Position numbers and translations under genes: made by a program
Shown: in pieces, positions 7,386-18,639 of the stretch
How the letters are laid out: each line of letters starts with the position of its first letter
Position numbering within the stretch: position 1 is the first letter of the stretch
Notes under the pieces: model-generated
The model's input: only the letters and a program-made list of their open reading frames with translations
The model's database searches: none
Told to the model about the DNA's origin: nothing
DNA from: an uncultured Serinicoccus sp.
GTDB lineage: Bacteria; Actinomycetota; Actinomycetes; Actinomycetales; Dermatophilaceae
DNA: 64,000 nt
Direction of reading: 5' to 3'
Assembly (NCBI RefSeq): GCF_947487915.1
Contig: NZ_CANKYH010000009.1
Location: 124,001 to 188,000, forward strand

Positions 7386-8425
7386 GCGGACCTCTCGTCC
7401 TGGGCATCGAGACGAGCTGCGACGAGACGGGCGTGGGCATCGTCCGCGGCCGGACGCTGCTCTTCGACGCCATCGCGAGCAGCGTGGAGGAGCACGCGCG
7501 GTTCGGCGGAGTGGTCCCCGAGGTGGCCAGCCGCGCCCACCTGGAGGCCATGGTCCCCACCGTCGAGCGCGCCTGCCGCGAGGCCGGGGTGCGCCTGGCC
7601 GACGTCGACGCCGTGTCGGTCACGGCCGGGCCCGGTCTGGCCGGTGCCCTGCTGGTCGGGGTGGCCTCCGCCAAGGCCCTGGCGCTCGCTCTCGGCGTGC
7701 CGCTCTACGGGGTCAACCACCTGGCCGCGCACGTGGCGGTCGACGTCGTCGAGCACGGCCCGCTGCCCGAGCCGACCATGGGACTGCTCGTCAGCGGGGG
7801 GCACTCCAACCTCCTCCTCGTGCCGGACGTCACCGACGACATCCGCTCCCTCGGCGCCACCATCGACGACGCGGCCGGCGAGGCCTTCGACAAGGTGGCC
7901 CGGGTCCTGGGGCTGCCCTTCCCGGGCGGCCCGCACATCGACCGGGTGGCCCGCGACGGCGACCAGGTCGCCATCGACTTCCCGCGCGGGCTCACCTCCG
8001 GCCGGGACCTGCAGCGGCACCGGTTCGACTACTCCTTCTCCGGTCTCAAGACCGCGGTGGCCCGGTGGGTGCAGGCGCGTGAGGCGACGGGTCAGCCGGT
8101 GCCGGTCGCGGACGTCGCGGCCAGCTTCCAGGAGGCCGTCGTGGACGTCCTCACCCGCAAGGCCGTGCTGGCGTGCGCGGAGCACGGGGTCGGGGACCTC
8201 CTCATCGGTGGCGGCGTGGCCGCCAACAGCCGCCTGCGCGCGCTGGCCCAGGAGCGGTGCGACGCCGCCGGCATCCGGCTGCGCGTGCCGCGGCCCGGGT
8301 TGTGCACCGACAACGGGGCCATGGTGGCGGCGCTCGGCGCGCAGATGGTGATGAAGGGCCGCCCGGAGTCCCGGCTCGACCTGCCGGCCGACTCCTCCCA
8401 GCCGGTCGAGCAGGTCCGGGCCTGA
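7382..8425 (+). CDS. tsaD: tRNA t6A transferase TsaD
   Basis: A 347-residue metalloenzyme that transfers threonylcarbamoyl from threonylcarbamoyl-AMP to A37 of tRNA. Seen: [15 protein letters not shown] at the N-terminus, the metal ligand motif NHLAAHVA near residue 113, [15 protein letters not shown], and [11 protein letters not shown] with [11 protein letters not shown] near the C-terminus, all characteristic. It is the last gene of the coupled tsaB-rimI-tsaD unit, starting within an ATGA overlap. Length is normal for the family. Confidence 0.96.
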   Translation: MSGPLVLGIETSCDETGVGIVRGRTLLFDAIASSVEEHARFGGVVPEVASRAHLEAMVPTVERACREAGVRLADVDAVSVTAGPGLAGALLVGVASAKALALALGVPLYGVNHLAAHVAVDVVEHGPLPEPTMGLLVSGGHSNLLLVPDVTDDIRSLGATIDDAAGEAFDKVARVLGLPFPGGPHIDRVARDGDQVAIDFPRGLTSGRDLQRHRFDYSFSGLKTAVARWVQAREATGQPVPVADVAASFQEAVVDVLTRKAVLACAEHGVGDLLIGGGVAANSRLRALAQERCDAAGIRLRVPRPGLCTDNGAMVAALGAQMVMKGRPESRLDLPADSSQPVEQVRA

Positions 8426-8503
8426 GCCGACGGGCCCCGGCGCGACCCGCCGGCAGCCCGGACGACTTGCCCGGCGCGGGGTCGAGGCGCACCATGGACC
8501 CTC

Positions 8504-9832
8504 GTGCGCGTCTTCTGGGCCCACCCGGCCCGCTCGGTGACCCTCGCTTTCGTCCTGGTGGTCCTCGCGGGGACGACGCTGCTCATGCTCCCCGTGTCCC
8601 GCGGCCCGGGTGCGGAGGCCGACCTCATGGTCGCGGCCTTCACCACCGTGTCCGCCACCTGCGTCACCGGCCTCATCACCGTGGACACCGCGAGCTACTG
8701 GTCGCCCTTCGGCCAGGTGGTCCTGCTCGTGCTCATCCAGATCGGGGGGTTCGGGGTGATGACCCTCGCCACCCTCATCGCCCTCGTCGTCCGGGGCAAG
8801 CTGCGGCTGAGCACCTCGCTGGCGGCCCAGGCGGACACCCGCAGCCGCTCCCTGGGGGACGTCCGCGGCATCCTGCGCCGCATGCTGCAGCTCATGCTGC
8901 TCATCGAGGCGGTGACCTGGGCGGCGCTCACGCTGCGCTTCCACCTCGGCTACGGCTACGACTGGGGCACCGCCCTCTGGCACGGCCTGTTCCACGCCGT
9001 GTCCGCGTTCAACAACGCCGGCTTCGCGCTCTACCAGGACAGCCTCGTCGGCTTCGTGGGAGACCTGTGGATCATCGGACCGATCTGCGCGGCGCTGGTC
9101 CTCGGGGGCCTGGGCTTCCCCGTCCTGCGCGAGCTCCTGCGCGGTCGGCGGCCGGGGACGTGGACCATCCACACCCGGCTCACGGTCTGGGGCTCGGCGG
9201 TCCTCATGGTCCTCGGGGTGACGGCGTTCTGGGCCTTCGAGGCCCAGCCGGGGGGCACCCTGGCCGAGCTGGGCCCGCGGGGGCAGCTCGTCGGCGCGCT
9301 CGGGGGCGGGCTGTTCCCCCGCACGGCCGGCTTCAACTCGGTCGACTACGCGGCCATCACCGACGAGACGGAGGCCATCACCATGGCCCTGATGTTCGTC
9401 GGCGGGGGCAGCGCGGGGACCGCCGGCGGCATCAAGGTGACCACCTTCCTGCTCCTCGCCGCGGTCATCTGGTCGGAGGTCCGCGGCGAGCCCGACGTGG
9501 TCATCGGTCGGCGCCGGGTGGGGATGCCGGTGGTCCGGCAGGCGCTCTCCGTGGTGCTCCTCGCCGTGGGGCTCGTCATCGTGAGCACCATCACCCTGAT
9601 GATCCTCACCGACCTGCCGCCGCTCGACCTGGGTTTCGAGGTCATCTCGGCCTTCGCGACCGTCGGCCTGTCCACGGGGATCACGGCCAGCCTCCCCCCG
9701 GCCGCGCAGCTCGTGCTCATGGCCCTGATGTTCCTGGGCCGCCTCGGCCCCATCACCGTGGCCGCCGCCCTCGCGCTCAACACCCGTCACCGTCACTACC
9801 GACTCCCGGAGGAGAGACCCATTGTTGGCTAA
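8504..9832 (+). CDS. trkH: TrkH/KtrB-type potassium uptake channel subunit
   Basis: A 442-residue polytopic membrane protein of the Trk/Ktr/HKT superfamily, which forms the K+-translocating subunit. The four pore loops typical of the family can be followed: FTTVSATCVTGL, HAVSAFNNAGF, FPRTAGFNSVDY and FATVGLSTGI, the first three with the selectivity glycine. The length matches KtrB more than TrkH. It overlaps the following regulatory subunit gene by 11 bases, so the two are made together. The GTG start at 8504 has only a weak ribosome site. Confidence 0.92.
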   Translation: MRVFWAHPARSVTLAFVLVVLAGTTLLMLPVSRGPGAEADLMVAAFTTVSATCVTGLITVDTASYWSPFGQVVLLVLIQIGGFGVMTLATLIALVVRGKLRLSTSLAAQADTRSRSLGDVRGILRRMLQLMLLIEAVTWAALTLRFHLGYGYDWGTALWHGLFHAVSAFNNAGFALYQDSLVGFVGDLWIIGPICAALVLGGLGFPVLRELLRGRRPGTWTIHTRLTVWGSAVLMVLGVTAFWAFEAQPGGTLAELGPRGQLVGALGGGLFPRTAGFNSVDYAAITDETEAITMALMFVGGGSAGTAGGIKVTTFLLLAAVIWSEVRGEPDVVIGRRRVGMPVVRQALSVVLLAVGLVIVSTITLMILTDLPPLDLGFEVISAFATVGLSTGITASLPPAAQLVLMALMFLGRLGPITVAAALALNTRHRHYRLPEERPIVG

Positions 9833-10538
9833 GAGAAGGCGTCCCGCCGACAGCGGCGCCTACACCGTCCTCGTGGTGGGCCTCGGCCGGTTCGGCACCG
9901 CGGTCTGCGAGTCGCTGGTCCGTCAGGGCGTCGAGGTGCTGGCGATCGACACCGACGAGCGACGGGTGCAGAAGTACGCCGACGAGCTGACGCACACCGT
10001 CGTGGCCGACGCGACGGACGGGGAGGCCATGCGCCAGCTCGACGTCGGCTCGGTGCGCCGGGCGGTCGTCGCGATCGGGTCCGACATCGAGGCCAGCGTC
10101 CTGTCGGTCATCACGCTGCACGAGGCGGGGGTGGAGCGCATCTACGCCAAGGCGATCACCCGCAAGCACGGCAAGATCCTGACCAGCATCGGGGCGCACC
10201 ACGTCATCTACCCGGAGTACGTCATGGGTCAGCGGGTCGCCCACATGGTCACCGACGGGGTGGCCGACTACCTGGAGTTCGACGACGAGTTCGCCATCGC
10301 CCGCTGCACGGCACCGGCCGAGACGTGGAGCCGGACCCTGGCCGACTCCGGGGTCCGCACCCGGCACACGATCACCGTGGTCGGGCTCAAGCGGCCGGGG
10401 CAGGAGTTCACGTATGCCGTGCCCGAGACCCTGGTCGAGGAGGGCGACGAGCTGGTGGTCTCCGGGCGTATCGCCGACGTCGAGCGCTTCATCGCCCTCC
10501 CGCGGACCCCGCAGCGCCGATCAGTGCTCGACCGCTGA
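9822..10538 (+). CDS. trkA: TrkA/KtrA-type potassium channel regulatory subunit
   Basis: A 238-residue cytoplasmic regulator with an N-terminal RCK/Rossmann domain (VLVVGLGRFGTAVCESL, then LAIDTDERRVQ) that binds nucleotides and a C-terminal TrkA_C domain (about residues 150-225). It gates the preceding channel. The TTG start at 9822 (a second TTG follows) is chosen for the GGAGGAGAG ribosome site upstream and lies inside the end of trkH. Its 3' end overlaps the convergent methyltransferase gene by 18 bases. Confidence 0.92.
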   Translation: MLAKRRRPADSGAYTVLVVGLGRFGTAVCESLVRQGVEVLAIDTDERRVQKYADELTHTVVADATDGEAMRQLDVGSVRRAVVAIGSDIEASVLSVITLHEAGVERIYAKAITRKHGKILTSIGAHHVIYPEYVMGQRVAHMVTDGVADYLEFDDEFAIARCTAPAETWSRTLADSGVRTRHTITVVGLKRPGQEFTYAVPETLVEEGDELVVSGRIADVERFIALPRTPQRRSVLDR

Positions 10539-11792
10539 CCGCGACGAGGGCGCGAGCCGCTCCACGACGAGCGCGCGGGCGGACCCGGCGACGGTCGTCA
10601 GCACGAGCACGACCTCCTCCCCGCCCCGCGCCCTCCTCGGCAGACGCAGGTCCCTGCGGAAGCCGTCGGGGTCGAGCCGGACCCCGCTCTTCTTGAGGGT
10701 GACGGGGCCGGCCGGGTCGTGATGCTCCCGCAGCCAGGCCCGCACCACCGCGGCCCGCAGGGGAAGGACCTCCCGGACCACGAACCAGCGCAGCGCCGGG
10801 TGGTCGACGGGTGCGGCGGCGGTGACGTAGCCGGTCCCGGGCGCGGTCTGCCGCCCGTCGACCGCGGAGGCCAGGGAGGCGGTCAGGCCGGCCGCGCGTA
10901 CCGCGTCGTCCACCTCGGCCAGGTGGCCGAGCAGCCCGGCGGCGTCCGACAGGGCCTCCGGCGGGTCCGGGGCCTCGACGAGCTCGTCCCAGACGGCTGC
11001 CACCCCGGGCCGGCTGCGGCCGACGACCGCGCGGCGCCGGGGCGGCCCGGCGCCCCACCACAGGGCGCACTCGAGCAGGTCGCCGTCCAGGGACACCCAC
11101 TCCGCGTCGGCGTCGGCCGGCACGTCGTCCGGGTCGAAGGAGGGGCCCAGCTTGGCGACCGTCGCGCGGGCCCGGCGCGCCACGTCCCGGACCTGATCGA
11201 AGGTGGGGGACAGCCCCTCCAGCCCGCGCACCCTCCGGGTGCGGCCGTGGACGTCCGCCACCCCGGGGACGCGACGGGCCGGGTCCAGGAACGCCCCGTC
11301 GCCGGCCTCGACCGGCTGGGAGAGGGCCTCACCGGTGAGCACCCGGGCCCCGGGCCACGGGGCGAGGTTGGCGCGTGCCGCGGCGGCCACCACCGGGTCC
11401 CGCTCGACCGCCGTCACCTCCAGCCCCTCCCGCGCGAAGGCGATGGCGTCGAGGCCCAGCCCGCACCCGAGGTCCAGCACGTGCCGGACCCCGGTCCGCG
11501 CCAGCCGCGCGGCCCGTCGGGTGGCCACCGCCGGGCGGGTGGCCTGCTCCAGCCCGTCCTGGGTGAGCAGCAGGTCTTCCACCCCCGGGCCGAGCCGCGG
11601 CCGTCCGCGCGTCCGCAGCCGGGACTGGGTCAGGGCGGCGGAGACCAGCTCCGGGTCGTGCCCGTCGGCGCGCAGCCGGGCCAGCAGCGCCAGCGCGTCC
11701 TGCTCGTCGTAGGGCGGCAGGGCGTCGAGCAGGCGGGCGCCCGGACCCTCGGCGAGCCGTCGCAGGAGGTCGGCGGCGGGATCGGGGGTCAT
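10521..11792 (-). CDS. Class I SAM-dependent methyltransferase with THUMP-like C-terminal domain
   Basis: A 423-residue protein. HVLDLGCGLGLDAIAFAREG near residue 115 is motif I of class I methyltransferases, followed by the acidic VTAVERDP; FLDPARRVPG could hold motif IV. The C-terminal 80 residues (GYVTAAAPVDHP through GPVTLKKSGVRLDPD) resemble the THUMP-like domain that accompanies such enzymes in actinobacteria. An RNA substrate is likely but unproven. The ATG at 11792 has CAGAAT 6 nt upstream, a possible leaderless start. Its last 18 bases overlap trkA antisense. Confidence 0.8.
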   Translation of the reverse strand: MTPDPAADLLRRLAEGPGARLLDALPPYDEQDALALLARLRADGHDPELVSAALTQSRLRTRGRPRLGPGVEDLLLTQDGLEQATRPAVATRRAARLARTGVRHVLDLGCGLGLDAIAFAREGLEVTAVERDPVVAAAARANLAPWPGARVLTGEALSQPVEAGDGAFLDPARRVPGVADVHGRTRRVRGLEGLSPTFDQVRDVARRARATVAKLGPSFDPDDVPADADAEWVSLDGDLLECALWWGAGPPRRRAVVGRSRPGVAAVWDELVEAPDPPEALSDAAGLLGHLAEVDDAVRAAGLTASLASAVDGRQTAPGTGYVTAAAPVDHPALRWFVVREVLPLRAAVVRAWLREHHDPAGPVTLKKSGVRLDPDGFRRDLRLPRRARGGEEVVLVLTTVAGSARALVVERLAPSSRSAVEH

Positions 11793-11810
11793 CGCCCCAT
11801 TCTGCGGCAG

Positions 11811-11816
11811 TAGATT
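11811..11816 (+). promoter_or_regulatory. -10 box TAGATT of leaderless PLD gene
   Basis: TAGATT ends 7 bases before the ATG at 11824. No convincing ribosome site separates them, so the mRNA probably begins at the start codon. Confidence 0.6.
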
Positions 11817-11823
11817 GGGGCGC

Positions 11824-13089
11824 ATGCCCCGCGTCTTCAGCCGCAAGGTCCACCGCCTGGTGCGTCGTGGGCGTCGGTTGGCGGTCGGCGCCGCCGGCGT
11901 CGCCCTCGCCGGCCAGCTCACGCTCGCCGCCGGGGTGGTGGCCGTGGACGCGGTCCGCAAGCGACGCGACCACGTGGACCGGGACGCCCCCGTCCAGGAC
12001 CCGGTGTGCACCACGGTGCAGGGGTCGCGGGTGACGACGTACACCTACGGCCAGTACCTCTACGACGACATGATCGCCGCGATCGACCAGGCGCAGGACT
12101 TCGTCTACCTCGCGTCCTACATCTGGAAGGCCGACGACGTCGGGCAGGCGTTCAAGGAGGCGGTCGTGCGGGCCGCGGACCGGGGCGTGCTCGTCTGCCT
12201 CGTCGTCGACGGGTTCGCCAACCTCGTGGTGCCGCGGGACTTCCTCCGCTTCCCGGACGGCGTGCACATGCTGCGCTTCCCGGTGCTGCGCACCGCCCTG
12301 CCCATCGTGGACGTCCGCGCCTCCGGGCGGGACCACCGCAAGATCCTCGTCGTGGACGGCCGCGTGGGCTTCGTCGGGGGCTACAACATCGGTGCTCTCT
12401 ACGCCACCAGCTGGCGGGACACGCACGTCCGGGTGGAGGGGCACAGCGTCTGGGAGCTGCAGAACGCCTTCGCCGACTTCTGGAACCGGCACAAGGGGTC
12501 CCGCCGCCCGAGGCTGCCGGACAGCGGCACGGTGGACTGGAACACCTCCATCCGGGCTGCGCGCAACGAGCCCAGCCGGGTGGTCTACCCGGTGCGCGCC
12601 CTCTACCTCGAGGGGATGGACCGGGCGGTCCACCGCATCTGGATCACCCAGGGCTACTTCATCCCCGACCGGGAGATCCTGCACGGGCTGCTCACCGCCG
12701 CCACCCGGGGGGTCGACGTGCGGGTGGTCCTGCCGGAGGCCTCCAACCACGTCCTGGCCGACGTCGTGGCCCAGTCCTACTACGAGACCTTGCTCGAGGG
12801 TGGCGTACGGATCTTCCTCTACCAGGACGTCATGGTTCACGCGAAGACCATGACCGTGGACGGCCGGTGGGCCACCATCGGCACCGCCAACATCGACCGG
12901 CTCTCCATGCAGGGCAACTACGAGATCAACCTGGAGATCGTGGACGAGGCCCAGGCCGCCCACATGGAGGACATCTTCCGCGCCGATCTCGAGCAGTGCG
13001 AGGAGCTGACCCTCGAGACGTGGGCCCAGCGGGGCGTGGGGACGCGGGTCGTCGAGCGGGTGCTGCAGCCGCTGCAGGTGCTGCTGTAG
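11824..13089 (+). CDS. Phospholipase D family protein, cardiolipin synthase-like
   Basis: A 421-residue membrane-anchored PLD-superfamily protein. After a basic N-terminus there is one hydrophobic helix (about residues 20-42), then two HKD motifs: DHRKILVVDGRVGFVGG and VHAKTMTVDGRWATIGTANID, each supplying half of the active site. The architecture fits bacterial cardiolipin synthases, which condense two phosphatidylglycerol molecules, though the usual second N-terminal helix is not evident. An in-frame TTG at 11815 is less likely than the ATG with its leaderless-type promoter. It is transcribed divergently from the methyltransferase gene. Confidence 0.85.
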   Translation: MPRVFSRKVHRLVRRGRRLAVGAAGVALAGQLTLAAGVVAVDAVRKRRDHVDRDAPVQDPVCTTVQGSRVTTYTYGQYLYDDMIAAIDQAQDFVYLASYIWKADDVGQAFKEAVVRAADRGVLVCLVVDGFANLVVPRDFLRFPDGVHMLRFPVLRTALPIVDVRASGRDHRKILVVDGRVGFVGGYNIGALYATSWRDTHVRVEGHSVWELQNAFADFWNRHKGSRRPRLPDSGTVDWNTSIRAARNEPSRVVYPVRALYLEGMDRAVHRIWITQGYFIPDREILHGLLTAATRGVDVRVVLPEASNHVLADVVAQSYYETLLEGGVRIFLYQDVMVHAKTMTVDGRWATIGTANIDRLSMQGNYEINLEIVDEAQAAHMEDIFRADLEQCEELTLETWAQRGVGTRVVERVLQPLQVLL

Positions 13090-13132
13090 CAGGTGCGTGA
13101 CCGACCCGGGCCGGCCGCAGGTCACGGGCGTG

Positions 13133-13159
13133 TTGGCACTCGGCTTGACCGAGTGCTAA
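13133..13159 (+). promoter_or_regulatory. CIRCE operator (HrcA site) of groESL
   Basis: TTGGCACTC, nine bases, GAGTGCTAA: one mismatch to the CIRCE consensus TTAGCACTC-N9-GAGTGCTAA. The spacer contains TTGACC (13145-13150), which 18 bases later is followed by TAGATT (13169-13174), so HrcA bound here would cover the -35 element. Confidence 0.92.
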
Positions 13160-13174
13160 CTCGGTGCCTAGATT
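13145..13174 (+). promoter_or_regulatory. groES promoter (-35 TTGACC, -10 TAGATT)
   Basis: TTGACC and TAGATT at 18-bp spacing lie between and inside the two CIRCE-like elements. The predicted start near 13181 gives a leader of about 145 bases before groES. Confidence 0.75.
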
Positions 13175-13179
13175 CGTCC

Positions 13180-13206
13180 CTAGCACTCTCGGCACGTCAG
13201 TGCCAG
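13180..13206 (+). promoter_or_regulatory. Second, degenerate CIRCE-like element
   Basis: CTAGCACTC, nine bases, CAGTGCCAG. The left half has one mismatch and the right half three mismatches to the CIRCE consensus, and the N9 spacing is exact. It begins 47 bases after the first element and overlaps the predicted transcription start, so it could be a second HrcA site. Confidence 0.55.
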
Positions 13207-13324
13207 CCGCGAGAGCCGACCGACCCCCGCGACGGCGGTGGGTGATCGCGGGGGAGTGACGGCCAGCACAAGACCACCTGGCGGGCTGCACAGGCCCGTC
13301 ACCTGAACGAGAAGGAAGGTAACC

Positions 13325-13618
13325 GTGTCGGTTTCCATCAAGCCGCTCGAGGACCGCATCGTCGTCAAGGCCGTCGAGGCCGAGCAGACCACGGCCTCCG
13401 GCCTGGTCATCCCGGACACCGCCAAGGAGAAGCCCCAGGAGGGCGAGGTCCTGGCGGTCGGTCCGGGTCGCATCGACGACAACGGCAACCGGGTCCCCAT
13501 GGACGTCACCGTGGGTGACCGCGTCATCTACAGCAAGTACGGCGGCACCGAGGTGAAGTACTCCGGCGAGGAGTACCTCATCCTCTCGGCGCGCGACGTG
13601 CTCGCGATCGTCGGCTGA
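13325..13618 (+). CDS. groES: Co-chaperonin GroES
   Basis: A 97-residue lid protein of the chaperonin. The N-terminus [21 protein letters not shown], the mobile loop ([19 protein letters not shown]) and the end [17 protein letters not shown] are those of GroES at normal length. The GTG start has the ribosome site GAGAAGGAAGG. It is the first gene of the CIRCE-controlled groESL unit; a hairpin lies between it and groEL. Confidence 0.97.
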   Translation: MSVSIKPLEDRIVVKAVEAEQTTASGLVIPDTAKEKPQEGEVLAVGPGRIDDNGNRVPMDVTVGDRVIYSKYGGTEVKYSGEEYLILSARDVLAIVG

Positions 13619-15328
<1,710 letters not shown>

Positions 15329-15371
15329 GTCCGGCGCGCGGGGGCCCCGTCCGGCCTCCCCGTGACACGAG

Positions 15372-15413
15372 ACGACCACGCCCCTCCGGGTTCACCCGGA
15401 GGGGCGTGGTCGT
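15372..15413. terminator. Strong hairpin terminator after groEL
   Basis: A 19-bp perfect stem with loop TTCA lies 43 bases after groEL and 44 bases before the end of the convergent whiB gene, so it can terminate both. Confidence 0.85.
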
Positions 15414-15457
15414 CGGTGTCGGGGGTGGCCGCCGCGGGACGCGTGGAGGCCGGTGGT

Positions 15458-15757
15458 TCAGTGGTGGTGCGGGCGAGCGGCGTCCACCTGCTCGTAGTGG
15501 GCCGCCCGCTCCTCCTCGGTCATGCCGCCCCAGACGCCGTAGGGCTCGCGCACCGCGAGCGCGTGGGCGCGGCACTGCTCCAGGACGGGACAGCTCGCGC
15601 AGACCTGCTTGGCGCGCTCGTCGCGGCGGCGACGAGCGGGGCCGCGTTCCCCCTCGGGATGGAAGAAGACCTCGGGACTGGCGGTGCGGCAGGCCCCCTC
15701 GAACTGCCACTCCCACAGATCTGCCACGGGTCCGGGCTGATGTGCGGCCTCGGCCAC
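15458..15757 (-). CDS. WhiB-family iron-sulfur transcription factor (WhiB3/WhiD-like)
   Basis: A 99-residue actinobacterial regulator with a redox- and NO-sensitive [4Fe-4S] cluster. The four ligands are visible in GACRTA and CASCPVLEQC, followed by the GVWGG turn and a His-rich C-terminus. The segment VADLWEWQFEGACR and FFHPEGERGPARRRR resembles WhiB3 of mycobacteria and WhiD of streptomycetes rather than WhiB1. The GTG start has a strong GAGAGGAGG ribosome site. Reading upstream, TAGAGT (15861-15866, minus strand) is a likely -10 box giving a leader of about 95 bases. Confidence 0.9.
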   Translation of the reverse strand: MAEAAHQPGPVADLWEWQFEGACRTASPEVFFHPEGERGPARRRRDERAKQVCASCPVLEQCRAHALAVREPYGVWGGMTEEERAAHYEQVDAARPHHH

Positions 15758-15837
15758 GCGTTTCCTCCTCTCGAGGGCGGTGCCCGATCCCGCCAGCCCG
15801 CCCCGTCAGGGGCCGAGAGCACCAGGGGTCCGGGCGT

Positions 15838-15852
15838 GACGAGTACCTCGTC
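15838..15852. promoter_or_regulatory. Inverted repeat in the whiB leader
   Basis: GACGAG-TAC-CTCGTC is a perfect 6-bp inverted repeat around a 3-base centre just downstream of the presumed whiB transcription start. It could be an operator or a small RNA hairpin; no regulator is identifiable. Confidence 0.3.
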
Positions 15853-15929
15853 GTCCCGTCACTCTACGTCGTGCACGGCGCGCGGCATAGCCGCGGGTGC
15901 CGCGCGGTGGGGCACGCAGGGGGCCCGCC

Positions 15930-17456
<1,527 letters not shown>

Positions 17457-17505
17457 GCAGCACGCGGGGCGCGTGGCGCGGGACGGGAGCACCCGCCCCG
17501 GACGG

Positions 17506-17511
17506 TAGCCT
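17506..17511 (+). promoter_or_regulatory. -10 box TAGCCT of leaderless guaB3
   Basis: TAGCCT ends 6 bases before the GTG at 17518. No ribosome site is present. Confidence 0.6.
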
Positions 17512-17517
17512 GACGTG

Positions 17518-18639
17518 GTGAGCGAGATCGAGATCGGACGAGGCAAACGGGGCCGCCGCGCCTACTCCTTCGACGACGTCGCCGTCGTCCCCTCCCGCCG
17601 CACCCGGGACCCCGAGGACGTGTCGATCACCTGGCAGATCGACGCCTACCACTTCGACCTCCCGATCCTCGCGGCCCCCATGGACTCGGTCGTCTCGCCG
17701 GAGACCGCGATCGCGCTGGGTCGCCTGGGCGGCCTGGGCGTGCTCGACCTGGAGGGGCTCTGGACCCGCTACGACGACCCCTCGGCACGGCTGGCCGAGA
17801 TCGCCGGGCTCGACGGCGAGGCGGCGACGGCCCGGATGCGCGAGCTGTATGCCGCACCGATCCGCCCCGAGCTCATCACCGCCCGGCTGCGGGAGGTCCG
17901 GGAGGCCGGGGTCACCGTCGCCGGTGCCCTGTCGCCGCAGCGCACGCAGCAGTTCTGGAAGGCGGTCGTGGACGCAGGTGTCGACCTCTTCGTCATCCGC
18001 GGCACGACCGTGTCGGCCGAGCACGTGTCCAGCCAGGCCGAGCCGCTCAACCTCAAGCGGTTCATCTACGAGCTCGACGTCCCGGTCATCGTCGGCGGGG
18101 CGGGCACCTACACCGCGGCGCTGCACCTGATGCGCACCGGCGCGGCCGGCGTGCTCGTCGGCTTCGGTGGCGGGTCGACCCACCGGACGCGCACCGCCCT
18201 CGGCATCCACGCGCCCTCGGCGACGGCCATCGCCGACGTCGCGGCCGCCCGCCGCGACTACCTCGACGAGTCCGGCGGCCGCTACGTCCACGTCATCTCC
18301 GACGGGGGGACCAGCGTGTCCGGCGAGATCGTCAAGGCGGTGGCCTGCGGTGCGGATGCCGTCATGCTCGGGGCGGCGCTGGCGAGGGCGCAGGAGGCAC
18401 CCGGGGCGGGTTACCACTGGGGCAGCGAGGCGCACCACCCGGAGCTGCCGCGGGGCGAGAAGGTGCACGTCGGGACGGTCGGCACCCTGGAGGAGATCCT
18501 CGTGGGACCGGCCCGGACCGCGGACGGCACGACCAACATGATGGGCGCCCTGCGGCGCGCCATGGCGACGACCGGTTATACCGAGCTCAAGGAGTTCCAG
18601 CGCGTGGATGTGGTGGTGGCGCCGTATGGCGAGCGATGA
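17518..18639 (+). CDS. guaB3: GuaB3-family IMP dehydrogenase/GMP reductase-related protein
   Basis: A 373-residue barrel protein related to IMP dehydrogenase but without CBS domains. It opens EIGRGKRGRRAYSFDDVAVVPSRRTRDPEDV, the GuaB3 signature, and contains VIVGGAGTYTAALHLMRTGAAGVLVGFGGGSTH where the catalytic Cys loop of GuaB would be. GuaB3 proteins are frequent in actinobacteria; a cyanobacterial member has been reported as a GMP reductase, so the direction of the reaction here is open. The GTG at 17518 is preferred over GTG 17515 by leaderless spacing. The next gene starts inside its last 14 bases. Confidence 0.88.
   Translation: MSEIEIGRGKRGRRAYSFDDVAVVPSRRTRDPEDVSITWQIDAYHFDLPILAAPMDSVVSPETAIALGRLGGLGVLDLEGLWTRYDDPSARLAEIAGLDGEAATARMRELYAAPIRPELITARLREVREAGVTVAGALSPQRTQQFWKAVVDAGVDLFVIRGTTVSAEHVSSQAEPLNLKRFIYELDVPVIVGGAGTYTAALHLMRTGAAGVLVGFGGGSTHRTRTALGIHAPSATAIADVAAARRDYLDESGGRYVHVISDGGTSVSGEIVKAVACGADAVMLGAALARAQEAPGAGYHWGSEAHHPELPRGEKVHVGTVGTLEEILVGPARTADGTTNMMGALRRAMATTGYTELKEFQRVDVVVAPYGER

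Noticed and set aside
7334-9796. An 820-codon open frame on the minus strand
   Set aside because: Antisense to tsaD and trkH; composition is that of a shadow frame and no domain is recognisable.
17518-18639. guaB3 as a truncated IMP dehydrogenase lacking CBS domains
   Set aside because: GuaB3 is a distinct, full-length family in actinobacteria; the N-terminal signature and length are normal for it.
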